A model generated the notes under the pieces. It searched no databases. It was not told the origin of the DNA and saw only the letters and a list, made by a program, of their open reading frames with translations. Position numbers and translations under genes: made by a program. DNA of 64,000 nucleotides from Blastopirellula marina (GTDB lineage: Bacteria > Planctomycetota > Planctomycetia > Pirellulales > Pirellulaceae), in assembly GCF_002967715.1 (NCBI RefSeq), contig NZ_PUIA01000030.1:51267-115266 (forward strand), given 5' to 3'. The first letter of the stretch is position 1; each line of letters starts with the position of its first letter. Of this stretch, positions 46,207 through 54,490 are shown piece after piece.

Positions 46207-46236
46207 TTCGCATTTGTCGTTGGCCTTCGATAGAAT
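46207..46236 (+). promoter_or_regulatory. Candidate promoter of the retron transcript
   Basis: TTCGCA (46207-46212) and TAGAAT (46231-46236) with an 18-base spacer. The start of transcription expected 6-8 bases after the -10 box falls at 46242-46244, exactly the first bases of the a1 arm of the retron-like RNA. Confidence 0.4.
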
Positions 46237-46241
46237 AGCCG

Positions 46242-46416
46242 CAGGGTGGCGAAATGCGTTAAGCTGATTTCGATTTCATTTTCTGAGTGAACGAAATCTC
46301 TCCGGGGCTACCCCGGGGCATCCTGAATGGTAAGACTTTCCGTCGCGTGAGCTGCGATGCGCCCCACGCATTACTGCTCACGCCAGACTAGCCGCGTTAG
46401 CCATTTCGCCGCCCTG
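46242..46416 (+). ncRNA. Retron-like msr-msd precursor RNA
   Basis: A 175-base segment directly upstream of the reverse transcriptase. Its ends are complementary: arm a1 (46242-46256, CAGGGTGGCGAAATG) pairs with a2 (46402-46416, CATTTCGCCGCCCTG) over 15 bases with one U-G pair. Just after a1, TTAAGC contains an AGC whose G46263 could be the priming guanosine. Two msr-like hairpins follow: GATTTCG/CGAAATC (46266-46272 with 46292-46298) and CCGGGG-CTA-CCCCGG (46302-46316). The msd-like part is a long hairpin with GCGTGAGC (46345-46352) pairing with GCTCACGC (46376-46383), GTC/GAC at its base, and an inner ATGCG/CGCAT stem. The arrangement a1-msr-msd-a2-RT is that of retrons. Pairings were found by eye; the exact ends of the RNA and of the reverse-transcribed DNA are unknown. 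Confidence 0.75.
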
Positions 46417-46421
46417 TTTTC

Positions 46422-47750
46422 ATGCACTCGGTTACGCACAGCGCAAACATTCTAGCAACCGCTTTTGCGGCTGGACGCTTCGACCCAGAAGAGCTTGTCC
46501 AGCGTGGCAGTCAGGTTGTCGCCAGTCGCGGTCGTTGGCTGCGCCCATTGGCCGTTCGCCTTGCTGAAGCTTTTGCAGGCAAGATTCACCCCCGGAAATC
46601 CACTATCGTCGCTTTCCTGGTCGCCGATGCAGGTTTCTGCCGCGCCTATCATAATGACCGCGTTCAGATCGCCAACCTACTCGGCCCCATCCCAGAGATG
46701 ATTCCGACCGCGACGGCGGCCAATTGGCAAGGGTGCCTCGCGTTGCCCACACCCCATGACGTATCGCGCTGGCTGAATCTCGCGCCAGGCGAGTTAGATT
46801 GGTTTGCCGACCGACGACGAATGGCCCATGCCCAGTCGAACCCGAAGCTCCAACATTACCGTTACCGCTTGCTCCAGAAGCGTCCCGGTGAGTACCGACT
46901 CATCGAGGCCCCTAAGCCGCGGCTAAAAGCCATCCAGCGACGGATCCTGTCAGACATCCTGAATCATGTACCGCCGCACGAAGCTGCGCACGGATTTCGA
47001 CGCGGCCGTTCCATTACATCGTTTGCCGCGCCCCATGTTGGCAAGCAAGTCGTCCTCAAGATGGACCTGCAAGACTTCTTTCCATCCACACGTGCCGCTC
47101 AGATTCAATCGATCTTTCGCTTTTTGGGGTACCCCGACACGGTTGCCGATCTTCTTACCGGCCTGTGCACGACTTCCGCGCCGCAAGATATCTGGCCCAC
47201 CGCAGCACCTCGGCCGGCACAACCGACCCAGCGGCAGATGCGCCGGTATGCCGAACCACACCTTCCCCAGGGAGCACCCACTTCTCCGGTACTGGCCAAC
47301 CTTTGTGCCTATCGTATGGACCTTCGCTTTTCCGGACTGGCCAGCACAGTGAATGCTTCGTACACGCGGTACGCCGACGACATGGCCTTTTCAGGCAACC
47401 AGGACTTCGCCCGGGTCTGCCAGCGGTTTTCAACGCAGGCGGCTGCTATTGCGATCGACGAAGGCTACACGGTGCACTTCCGCAAGACGCGCATCATGAA
47501 GCAAGGAGCCTGCCAAAGGGTGGCCGGAATGGTTATCAATCGAAGACTCAACATCTCGCGGAAAGACTACGATCGCTTGAAAGCGGTGTTGACCAATTGC
47601 GCGCGGCATGGCCCTGACTCACAAAACCACGACGCTCATAATGATTTCCGCAGCCACCTGGAAGGCCGCGTCTCTTTTGTCGAGCAGATCAACCCCGAGC
47701 GTGGAAGGCGATTACGGGCACTGCTTGAGCGTATCGACTGGTCGAAGTAG
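46422..47750 (+). CDS. Retron-type reverse transcriptase
   Basis: A 442-residue reverse transcriptase starting 5 bases after the a2 arm. About 125 N-terminal residues form an extra helical region (DPEELVQRG, WLRPLAVRLAEAFAG) of unknown function. Palm motifs: KMDLQDFFPS (Asp215), QGAPTSP (283-289), catalytic YADD (317-320). Between motifs 2 and 3, FAAPH (201-205) matches the retron NAxxH element with Asn changed to Phe; VAG (367-369) stands for the retron VTG element. No maturase or endonuclease domain follows, arguing against a group II intron. It would use the upstream RNA to make an RNA-linked DNA. Similar long N-termini occur in myxobacterial retron enzymes, as far as I recall. Confidence 0.92.
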   Translation: MHSVTHSANILATAFAAGRFDPEELVQRGSQVVASRGRWLRPLAVRLAEAFAGKIHPRKSTIVAFLVADAGFCRAYHNDRVQIANLLGPIPEMIPTATAANWQGCLALPTPHDVSRWLNLAPGELDWFADRRRMAHAQSNPKLQHYRYRLLQKRPGEYRLIEAPKPRLKAIQRRILSDILNHVPPHEAAHGFRRGRSITSFAAPHVGKQVVLKMDLQDFFPSTRAAQIQSIFRFLGYPDTVADLLTGLCTTSAPQDIWPTAAPRPAQPTQRQMRRYAEPHLPQGAPTSPVLANLCAYRMDLRFSGLASTVNASYTRYADDMAFSGNQDFARVCQRFSTQAAAIAIDEGYTVHFRKTRIMKQGACQRVAGMVINRRLNISRKDYDRLKAVLTNCARHGPDSQNHDAHNDFRSHLEGRVSFVEQINPERGRRLRALLERIDWSK

Positions 47751-47871
47751 TTGTACCGCACCTCGCTTGAAGTGTCGCAAATCCGATATCCATCGCGTGA
47801 AACCGCACTACATTTAGATTATAGTTTTGTCGACTACGAACGAATGTTCCCTCCCTGGCGCTGATCGTCAT

Positions 47872-49176
47872 ATGCTGAAAACAACGCTTTCCCTGTGCCT
47901 ACTCCTGAGTCTCTTTTCCCTTGTGCGGGCTTCCGAGATCTATGTGACGCCGGAGGGTGCCGGGCAGAAGGACGGCGCGGCCTGGGATTCCGCCTACGAT
48001 GCCACATCACTTGCCGAATTCGTCGGCAACTTGAAACCTGGTGATACACTACTTTTAGGTAGTGGGGAATACGCCAAGCTGGCGCTCGAGATCAAAGCTC
48101 GCGGAACGGCTGAAGCTCCGATTACCATCCGCGGAGTCGATAGGGGTAGTGGCTTACCCAAGCTTACCAGTACCTGGACGATCGATGCTCCTGCCAAAGG
48201 GGCTACGGCAATTCGGCTGAGTGACCAGGCCTCTTACGTCACATTGGAGCACCTGCGTATCGACGGATATCGTACTGGAATTCTGGCAGACGCTACCGGC
48301 AATGGAGAAGGACGCACGCATCTCTCTTTTCATGATGTCGACGTGCAGCACTGCCAGTTTGGGTTCTATCTGAACGATTGCGATAATCTGCTGATCCAGG
48401 ACTGCGACCTGGTTCGTTACAGCAAACATGGTTTTCGCCTCAACCAAGGCTGCGATCAGGTCACCTTTCGGCAATGTCTGGCCGACTGTTCTCAGGCCGA
48501 CGTCCAGTGGGAAGAGCATACTGAGTTGCTGCCGTTCGGCTTCAACGTTAACAGTGGCGGCCGTCCGAACACCCACATCATGTTCGAGGACTGCACAGCC
48601 GCCAACAACATGATGCCGCTGCAGAAGAACAGCTACAAAAACGGCGACGGTTTCGTCGTCGAAGGCAACACCCAGAACGTCACGTTTCTGCGGTGTCGAG
48701 GTATTCGCAATCAAGACGCCGGGTACGACTTGAAGGTCGAGAACGTGCGGCTAAAGGATTGCATCGCGCTGGCCAATGGCCGCCAGATGCGTATCTGGAC
48801 AACGGCCACGCTCGACAACTGTTACCTCGGCTACGGCGGCACAGGCCTTTGGTGCAATGGAGGTCCGATCACCGCCACCGGCTGCACCTTTTACGGCCTC
48901 GGCGTCGCCACCATGACCGACGATAAGGCGAAGCACAAAATCACGCTTACCCGTTGCCTGATCGCCAACTGCCAAACCACCAAGCGACAAACGGCCAGCG
49001 GTGGCGGCGTTGCGTTGGAAGAAACGGAAGTGATCCCCCCGCAAGAAAAGTCGCCGCCAGCCGACAAATCAGCGACGCGCGAGGTGCCGCCGTGGGATGG
49101 AACCGGAAAGCCTCCAGTACCGGCAGAAGTACCTGGCCAAGGGTACCTAAGTGTGGTTAAGCCAGAAACTCGCTAA
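47872..49176 (+). CDS. Secreted right-handed beta-helix protein
   Basis: A 434-residue exported protein (signal TLSLCLLLSLFSLVRAS). The body is made of parallel beta-helix coils (YVTLEHLRIDGYRTGILAD, HDVDVQHCQFGFYLNDCDN, LIQDCDLVRYSKHGFRLN, TFRQCLADCSQADVQW), as in pectate-lyase-like and carbohydrate-active proteins. N-terminal IYVTPEGAGQKDGAAWDSAYD is typical of this class in planctomycetes. Likely a polysaccharide-active or adhesive protein; no catalytic site identified. It starts 122 bases after the retron gene stop and could be transcribed with it. Its stop overlaps that of the converging glycosyltransferase. Confidence 0.85.
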   Translation: MLKTTLSLCLLLSLFSLVRASEIYVTPEGAGQKDGAAWDSAYDATSLAEFVGNLKPGDTLLLGSGEYAKLALEIKARGTAEAPITIRGVDRGSGLPKLTSTWTIDAPAKGATAIRLSDQASYVTLEHLRIDGYRTGILADATGNGEGRTHLSFHDVDVQHCQFGFYLNDCDNLLIQDCDLVRYSKHGFRLNQGCDQVTFRQCLADCSQADVQWEEHTELLPFGFNVNSGGRPNTHIMFEDCTAANNMMPLQKNSYKNGDGFVVEGNTQNVTFLRCRGIRNQDAGYDLKVENVRLKDCIALANGRQMRIWTTATLDNCYLGYGGTGLWCNGGPITATGCTFYGLGVATMTDDKAKHKITLTRCLIANCQTTKRQTASGGGVALEETEVIPPQEKSPPADKSATREVPPWDGTGKPPVPAEVPGQGYLSVVKPETR

Positions 49177-50159
49177 GCCGCTTTCTGGTAGGCGGCCGGT
49201 GGCGTAGCGGTTGCTTTGATCTCTGCGTTTTCGGTCTTCATCCCTGCAATATATTGCAGCCGGCCTTGGCTGATGGCGTCTTGCCAATAATTGCGAAAGA
49301 TTCGTAGCCGTGATTCAGGGGACAAAGGAAGATAGTTCAGCGCTAACTCGCGAACGCATTGGCGGACCGCTGCTTTGAACTGACGATACTTTAATTTGCC
49401 CGGGTTCTCTTGCAGTTCCTTCCGCATACCCCATTCCTTGGGGTCGATAACTCTATTCTCGACCGGCAATAACTGACAGGCGCGGCATTCGTCTTCGCCA
49501 TATTCGACCAACTCTTGATGGAGCGGTTTTAAACTTACCTGGTTGCCATGCGAGACCCGCGAGTTCTCGGCGTAACCAATCGGTACCCCGGCCGCTTCCA
49601 GAGTGTGACCGATTAATAGTTCCGAGAAGTGTCCGAACTCGGCCTGAAAGCCGCCGACCTGTTCCCATAACGCGCGTTCGATGAGCGTACCGCGGATCGC
49701 AATCTTACACTTTTTGTCTTGGACCCAGCACTGAAAATCTTCTTCGAACAGATACTGTTCACACTCGGCCAGGTAATTGCCATTGAGGCCGTCGCTGGCA
49801 CTACAGACCACCGGCAGTTCCGATCGCTGGACAAAGTCGTAGATCTGCTGCAGACAGTCGCGACGCGGTACGCAGTGCGATTCCGTAATGTAAAGATACT
49901 TACCACGGGCCACTTCGGCACCGGCGTTATAGTGGGCATTCATCCGCATCCCAGGCCGATAAACCCAACGCACCTGGGGGAATTCATCGACCAACCAAGC
50001 AATCTCGCTGTATGACGCGGCGTCGGTCGCAACGACGACCTCGTAAGATACATCAAGCGCTTGTTGAGTGAAGCCCGTCAGACATTCAACGGCGTACCCG
50101 CGATCATCCGGCAGAGGGATCACCACGGAAATCATTGGAACGTCACTCATTGCTAGCAT
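49173..50159 (-). CDS. Glycosyltransferase family 2 (GT-A)
   Basis: A 328-residue enzyme. The N-terminal GT-A core has ISVVIPLPDDRGYAVECLTGF, YEVVVATDAAS, AHYNAGAEVARGKYLYITESHCVP (donor-binding, with E/D for metal) and LWEQVGGFQAEFGHFSELLI. The C-terminal part has helices but no clear membrane segment, so it may be a peripheral or cytoplasmic transferase for surface glycans. The substrate cannot be told. It converges with the beta-helix gene (4-base overlap of stops). Confidence 0.88.
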   Translation of the reverse strand: MLAMSDVPMISVVIPLPDDRGYAVECLTGFTQQALDVSYEVVVATDAASYSEIAWLVDEFPQVRWVYRPGMRMNAHYNAGAEVARGKYLYITESHCVPRRDCLQQIYDFVQRSELPVVCSASDGLNGNYLAECEQYLFEEDFQCWVQDKKCKIAIRGTLIERALWEQVGGFQAEFGHFSELLIGHTLEAAGVPIGYAENSRVSHGNQVSLKPLHQELVEYGEDECRACQLLPVENRVIDPKEWGMRKELQENPGKLKYRQFKAAVRQCVRELALNYLPLSPESRLRIFRNYWQDAISQGRLQYIAGMKTENAEIKATATPPAAYQKAA

Positions 50160-50283
50160 ATCCCCGAAATCGACTAATCTCTGACTGCCCCTTCCTAACT
50201 ACGTGGCGAGAGAATAGCGAATGCTGGCATACCGAACAATGCGGAAAAGCAGATATTACAACTGCCCATTTAAATTGGCCGAA

Positions 50284-50721
50284 TCAGAACAGCGACGACA
50301 AAAAGAACGCACTACCGATTAGCACCGGCAGAAGCATTAATTCCTTCATTCCAAACTGCCATTGCTGGCGACAAATGACCCAACAAAGAAACCACCCCAG
50401 AGATATCCACCAGGTAAGGTTCAGCATAATACCACTGACATGAACGCCTAAAGAAAACCAGGGGGCACCGTACCAAACCACCTCTTTGGGCCAATGGATT
50501 GTCCAATGATAGATGGTTGGTTGGCTGAAAATGGGATTTCCGTAGTCTGCCTGAAATTCGATGAGAAAGCCTGCCACGGGACAGGGCCAGCCAATTTCAC
50601 GACTCTCTGTCCAGCGATGGACTCCACCGACGTAATAGCCTGCTCCAGTTTGCGGCCAGGCATTCACCGCCAGAGCGATAGCCGCCATCAGAAGAACCGT
50701 GATGAACCGGCGACCTATCAT
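50284..50721 (-). CDS. Small hypothetical membrane protein
   Basis: A 145-residue protein with three or four predicted membrane helices (FITVLLMAAIALAVNA, WISLGWFLCWVICRQ, ELMLLPVLIGSAFFLSSLF). The segment GGVHRWTESREIGWPCPVAGFL and TIYHWTIHWPKEVVWYGAPW look like planctomycete-only membrane proteins of unknown function. It lies alone between a terminator-flanked gene and the GT2 gene. No closer assignment. Confidence 0.6.
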   Translation of the reverse strand: MIGRRFITVLLMAAIALAVNAWPQTGAGYYVGGVHRWTESREIGWPCPVAGFLIEFQADYGNPIFSQPTIYHWTIHWPKEVVWYGAPWFSLGVHVSGIMLNLTWWISLGWFLCWVICRQQWQFGMKELMLLPVLIGSAFFLSSLF

Positions 50722-50806
50722 TGACCATTTCTAGTAGGAGACATCGACTGCTTCCCAGACGTTTCCATAGCCTACTGCCCTCAATCGACACCGTCCACCA
50801 ACGAAA

Positions 50807-50841
50807 AAAAGCCACGCCCTTCAAAAATGAGCGTGGCTTTT
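50807..50841 (-). terminator. Rho-independent terminator
   Basis: Stem AAAAGCCACGC (50807-50817) with GCGTGGCTTTT (50831-50841), loop of 13 bases. On the minus strand it is followed by a T run, directly downstream of the small lipoprotein gene that ends at 50870, closing the DUF1559 + lipoprotein transcript. Confidence 0.8.
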
Positions 50842-50869
50842 CCTGGAACATTGATAGGCTGAACGAAAA

Positions 50870-51310
50870 CTACTTCGATTTAAGGTCAAAATCGAACGTG
50901 TTGTTGCCACTTTTCACTTCGGCTACCAGAGTGGACTTATCGTTGTAACTTGCTGGAAGCAGTTCCGGACGGGCTTTGACCAAAGGACCATCTCCTTCGC
51001 CGCCGCTGGAACCACGGGCCGAAAAAATCCGCACCGTGTGCGTGCCGATCGCGGCACCATCACGCGTCCCAGTAAACTGCAACACGTAGTGACCACTTCC
51101 GTCGGTGTATGCAATGGAAGGGCGGGCGTTATCGGGTTCGAACTGCACTTTGGCGTCATCCAGCGGCTTGCCGTCCAACGTGACATTTCCCTCGACATAG
51201 CCCAGATCCGGGCCGCCACTACTATAGCACCCAAGCATCAGGCACATGGCAACTGCGAACGCAATTGCCAACGGGGAAGTTGTCTTTTTCAATGAAGCAA
51301 TCAATTGCAT
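50870..51310 (-). CDS. Small lipoprotein, second copy
   Basis: A 146-residue lipoprotein partner of the DUF1559 gene upstream (55 bases between them). Signal AIAFAVAMCLMLGC gives a lipobox Cys; the rest is a beta domain with YVEGNVTLDGKPLDDAKVQFEP, the same carboxypeptidase-regulatory-like signature as at 34092-34526. The start at 51310 is chosen for the signal peptide; the frame goes on to 51391. Strong terminator follows. Confidence 0.82.
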   Translation of the reverse strand: MQLIASLKKTTSPLAIAFAVAMCLMLGCYSSGGPDLGYVEGNVTLDGKPLDDAKVQFEPDNARPSIAYTDGSGHYVLQFTGTRDGAAIGTHTVRIFSARGSSGGEGDGPLVKARPELLPASYNDKSTLVAEVKSGNNTFDFDLKSK

Positions 51311-51365
51311 GAATCGGTTTCTCCGACAGCGTTCAATAAGATAGCGACAGGGTACGATTGGATGA

Positions 51366-52379
51366 TTAATAAGCGCCGATGACCTGGCCATCTTGCATGT
51401 TGCCCAGGTACTCCATAACGGTGTCGGTCGTTCCCGTGGTGTTGCTATGAATGGTTTCCGGCAGGAAGCTCACCGATCCATCCGCAAACACCGCCATCGC
51501 ACCGCCAGGATGCATGCTGGACATACCGTGGTTTTCAGCCTTGTTCGTCGAGGTCGTCGATCCAATCGTGATGTTTGGCGAAAACAACGTCGTGCAAAGG
51601 GTGCGGTATAGGCCCTGGTCGTAGTTGGCCTTGTCTGGGTGTTGATGATTGTCTGGGCCTTTGGCGTTCTTATCGCGCGTCGCAAACAGTTCGCTCGATC
51701 CAAACCACTCGTTATTGAGAATGTAGGCACGCTCGGCAACCATCAGCGTATTGCTCGTTCCGTCGGTAATATCGCGCATCCGCGTGTCGCTATCTTTGAA
51801 AAACATACCGGTGGCCCCAGTCGTTCCGTCACCAAAGTTCGTTGCTTGATTCGCACGTACATAGGCCGAGCTGTTGACCGCTACGTAGCTTGTCTTGGAA
51901 AGGCCAAGGTTCGTTCCACTGGCGTTTTCGATGGCGCACCCGGCACATTTAGACGTGCTGCTGACCGAGGGACCGGTATCCGAAGGGCAGATGAACGTGT
52001 CGTACTTCGCCTGCATGACATCCTGATGGGCACTTAGCGCGTCGCTGGCCTTGACCTTCCCGACCTGAAGCACATCCGAGACGTTACCCAGTTCCATAAA
52101 CGGAAGAATAAACGCCGACCAGGTCCAGTGCCCTTTGTTATCCGCAACGTTCACGTGGATATAGCCAGACGGAAAAGCCTGGTAGGTGTCGTGATAGTTG
52201 TGCATCGCCAAGCCAAGCTGCTTCAAGTTGTTCGAGCACTGCATCCGGCGAGCCGCCTCTCGGGCTTGCTGCACCGCTGGCAACAACAGGGCGATCAGCA
52301 CGCCGATAATGGCGATCACCACGAGCAGTTCCACCAGCGTGAAGCCACTACGACGAAATCGAGGTGAGAGTGATGTCAT
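51366..52379 (-). CDS. DUF1559 pseudopilin-like protein, second copy
   Basis: A 337-residue DUF1559 protein with prepilin N-terminus ([18 protein letters not shown]), [26 protein letters not shown] and the closing [18 protein letters not shown]. Longer and more typical than the one at 33029. It forms a two-gene unit with the lipoprotein gene that follows, and the same gene order as the 33-34.5 kb pair. The start is the ATG at 52379, 14 residues before the hydrophobic stretch. Confidence 0.94.
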   Translation of the reverse strand: MTSLSPRFRRSGFTLVELLVVIAIIGVLIALLLPAVQQAREAARRMQCSNNLKQLGLAMHNYHDTYQAFPSGYIHVNVADNKGHWTWSAFILPFMELGNVSDVLQVGKVKASDALSAHQDVMQAKYDTFICPSDTGPSVSSTSKCAGCAIENASGTNLGLSKTSYVAVNSSAYVRANQATNFGDGTTGATGMFFKDSDTRMRDITDGTSNTLMVAERAYILNNEWFGSSELFATRDKNAKGPDNHQHPDKANYDQGLYRTLCTTLFSPNITIGSTTSTNKAENHGMSSMHPGGAMAVFADGSVSFLPETIHSNTTGTTDTVMEYLGNMQDGQVIGAY

Positions 52380-52669
52380 GGGGTATCCAGTAGAAAAAGG
52401 AAGGATAAGGAATCTGCCAACGCCCCGTCGATGACCGGAAAATAAATGGCCACCCAAAGCGTGGAATCAAGCTGCGACTGAGCCAGCGAAACAAATGAAG
52501 ATTTAGGGAGCGTAACGCTTAAGGGAGCTTTACTGCTCCTATCTACGATTCGTACGCGTTTTGTTCGGCTTACTACTGGATTCTCAGAATTCTGTAGAAA
52601 TTTCCTTCCAGACCGACAAGCACCCCCTTTCTGGCATAACCATAAAGCAATAAGAGGGGGATCGCATCT

Positions 52670-52860
52670 CTACCAAGGACCAATCACCCAGTCGAGCGTC
52701 GCCAACACCAACAGTAATCCCGCAGAAGCCCCCACCGCCAGGATCCGGAGCATCAGCCGCTGCCGGGAGCCCGTAGAACCGCCAATCCTAACGAAAGGGA
52801 ATCGGAGCTCTCAGGCAGCTTGCCTTCTTCGCGCGGTGGCTGGTACGGGTTATCCATCAT
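52670..52860 (-). pseudogene. Frame-disrupted small membrane protein (MMDNPYQPP start)
   Basis: A good ribosome site (AAGGA, 4 bases before ATG 52860) precedes a frame MMDNPYQPPREEGK that stops after 35 residues at GSG-TGA. In the +1 frame the sequence continues as RQRLMLRILAVGASAGLL with a membrane helix and ends at TAG 52670. Together this would be a 60-residue membrane protein. The Met-(x)-NPYQ-P start is shared with the gene at 61516-62028. A one-base change between 52780 and 52815 would explain it. Confidence 0.5.
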
Positions 52861-52935
52861 TGCTTCCTTGTTTCCTGTATCATAATCTCCTGACAAACCC
52901 ACCATGTTGCCTCTTCCACCGCCAGGTAATTCCGC

Positions 52936-53601
52936 GTGAAAACCATCGTGAAGCTCTCGTTATCGCTGTTGATCGTTGCCCTTTGTGTTGCTTCCACCCC
53001 TCTCCAGGCCGACGACGCCGCGCCGTGGAAGTCGCTGTTCAATGGCAAAGACCTCACCGACTGGCAGGCCAACGCCCACCCCGAATCGTTCACCGTTACC
53101 GACGGCATCTTGAAAGCCCACGGCAAAAACGGCATGGCGCATCTATTCTACGTCGGCGACACAGACCACGATGTCCGCTTCAAGGACTTCGAGCTGGTCG
53201 CCGTTTGTCGCAGCGAGCCCGGCTCGAACTCCGGCTTCTTCTTTCACACCGATCGAGAACTCCGCGGCGGCAAGTACTTGAACAAAGGGTACGAAGTTCA
53301 GCTCAATAGTTCCGCGAAAGAAAAGAACAAAACCGGCAGCCTATATGCCGTCGTTCAGGTCGCCGACTCGCCGGTGGACGAAACCAAATGGTTCACCATT
53401 CGCATCCTCGTACAAGGCAAACACATCCAAGTCTTCGTGAACGACCAGCATTTGGTCGACTACACCGAGCCCGAAAACCCCGAGCGCGCGGAAAGCCGAG
53501 CCAAGCGATTGATCGACCCCATCGGCGGTGCCCTCGCCATCCAGGCCCACGACCCCGGTAGCGTCTTCTACTTCAAAGAAATTCGCCTGCGCGAACTTTA
53601 A
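52936..53601 (+). CDS. DUF1080 family exported protein (3-keto-disaccharide hydrolase-like)
   Basis: A 221-residue exported protein (signal LSLSLLIVALCVASTPLQA) with the DUF1080 signature SLFNGKDLTDWQ, FELVAVCRSEPGSNSGFFFHT, GYEVQLNS, TGSLYAVVQV and the closing VFYFKEIRLREL. The fold is a concanavalin-like sandwich; members can cleave 3-keto-glycosides. GTG start at 52936; a better ATG is absent. A head-to-head arrangement with the small broken gene leaves 75 bases. Confidence 0.88.
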   Translation: MKTIVKLSLSLLIVALCVASTPLQADDAAPWKSLFNGKDLTDWQANAHPESFTVTDGILKAHGKNGMAHLFYVGDTDHDVRFKDFELVAVCRSEPGSNSGFFFHTDRELRGGKYLNKGYEVQLNSSAKEKNKTGSLYAVVQVADSPVDETKWFTIRILVQGKHIQVFVNDQHLVDYTEPENPERAESRAKRLIDPIGGALAIQAHDPGSVFYFKEIRLREL

Positions 53602-53680
53602 TGCGATCGAACGTGTCTGTGCATCGAGCAGGCATTCGCTGCATGCGCACATCTCGCCCCATGAACGAGCAAAGACCGCT

Positions 53681-54262
53681 ATGCAACCATCCGCAAACGA
53701 GAAGTGGATCGAAGGGATTAGCGCAACGCTGGCTTCCTATCGAGAGATGATCGATGTCACCGTCGAGCAGCTTTCCGACGCCGAGTTGCATGCCCGACCC
53801 GCTCCGGAGATCAATTCGGTCGCGATTCTCTTGCGGCACATCGGCGGAAACCTTCGTAGTCGCTGGACCGACTTCCTGACGACCGATGGCGAGAAGCCGG
53901 ACCGAGCGCGTGATACCGAGTTCCAAGACTGGGAAGGAGATCGCGCGGCACTACTGGCTCACTTCGACAACGGCTGGAACGCCCTGACGTCCGCCATCGA
54001 GCAAATCAAACATTCGAACATGCAGCAGTCCATGTTCGTCCGTGGGCACCACCACACCATTCACGAGGCCCTGACCAGATCGGTAACGCACGTCACCTAT
54101 CATGTCGGCCAGATTGTCATGGTCGCGCGGATGGTGCACAAAGGCCCCTGGCAGTGGGTCACGATCGCGCCAGGTCAAAGCGATCAGTACAACCAAGAAA
54201 ACTGGGGTACGGGATCGAACCGCGGCACTTTTGGCGATCCGAACGAAAGCCAAGAAGGTTAA
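53681..54262 (+). CDS. DinB-like / DUF1572 protein
   Basis: A 193-residue four-helix protein: LLRHIGGNLRSRWTDFL, HHHTIHEALTRSVTHVTYHVGQI, where the spaced His residues (LRHIGG, HHHTIHEALT, YHVGQI) can form a metal site as in the DinB superfamily. DUF1572 matches by the start QPSANEKWIEGISATL-type helix. Possibly a thiol/bacillithiol-type transferase; no function known. Starts 79 bases after the DUF1080 gene and is likely co-transcribed. Confidence 0.8.
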   Translation: MQPSANEKWIEGISATLASYREMIDVTVEQLSDAELHARPAPEINSVAILLRHIGGNLRSRWTDFLTTDGEKPDRARDTEFQDWEGDRAALLAHFDNGWNALTSAIEQIKHSNMQQSMFVRGHHHTIHEALTRSVTHVTYHVGQIVMVARMVHKGPWQWVTIAPGQSDQYNQENWGTGSNRGTFGDPNESQEG

Positions 54263-54490
54263 GTGCCCCACTCGCGATGGAATTCCACGCCTGGCAAATA
54301 AATTCAAAGAATCGAATGCCAGGCGTCAGGTGTCAGCGGTGAAATGCGTGCCACAGCCCATGCGTTTGCGGGTAAGCAGCCTTGTCGGCAGCACTCATCA
54401 ATAACTGCCTACCTTTCCGCTTCAAGACATTTGGGATACTCTTAACAGTAAGAATTCTCACATCCCCACTTTGCCGAAAATGTTGCTCTC

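Noticed and set aside
46422..47750. Group II intron or diversity-generating RT
   Set aside because: No maturase X/En domain, no intron boundary sequences, no template/variable repeats; instead there is a clear a1/a2 paired RNA upstream.
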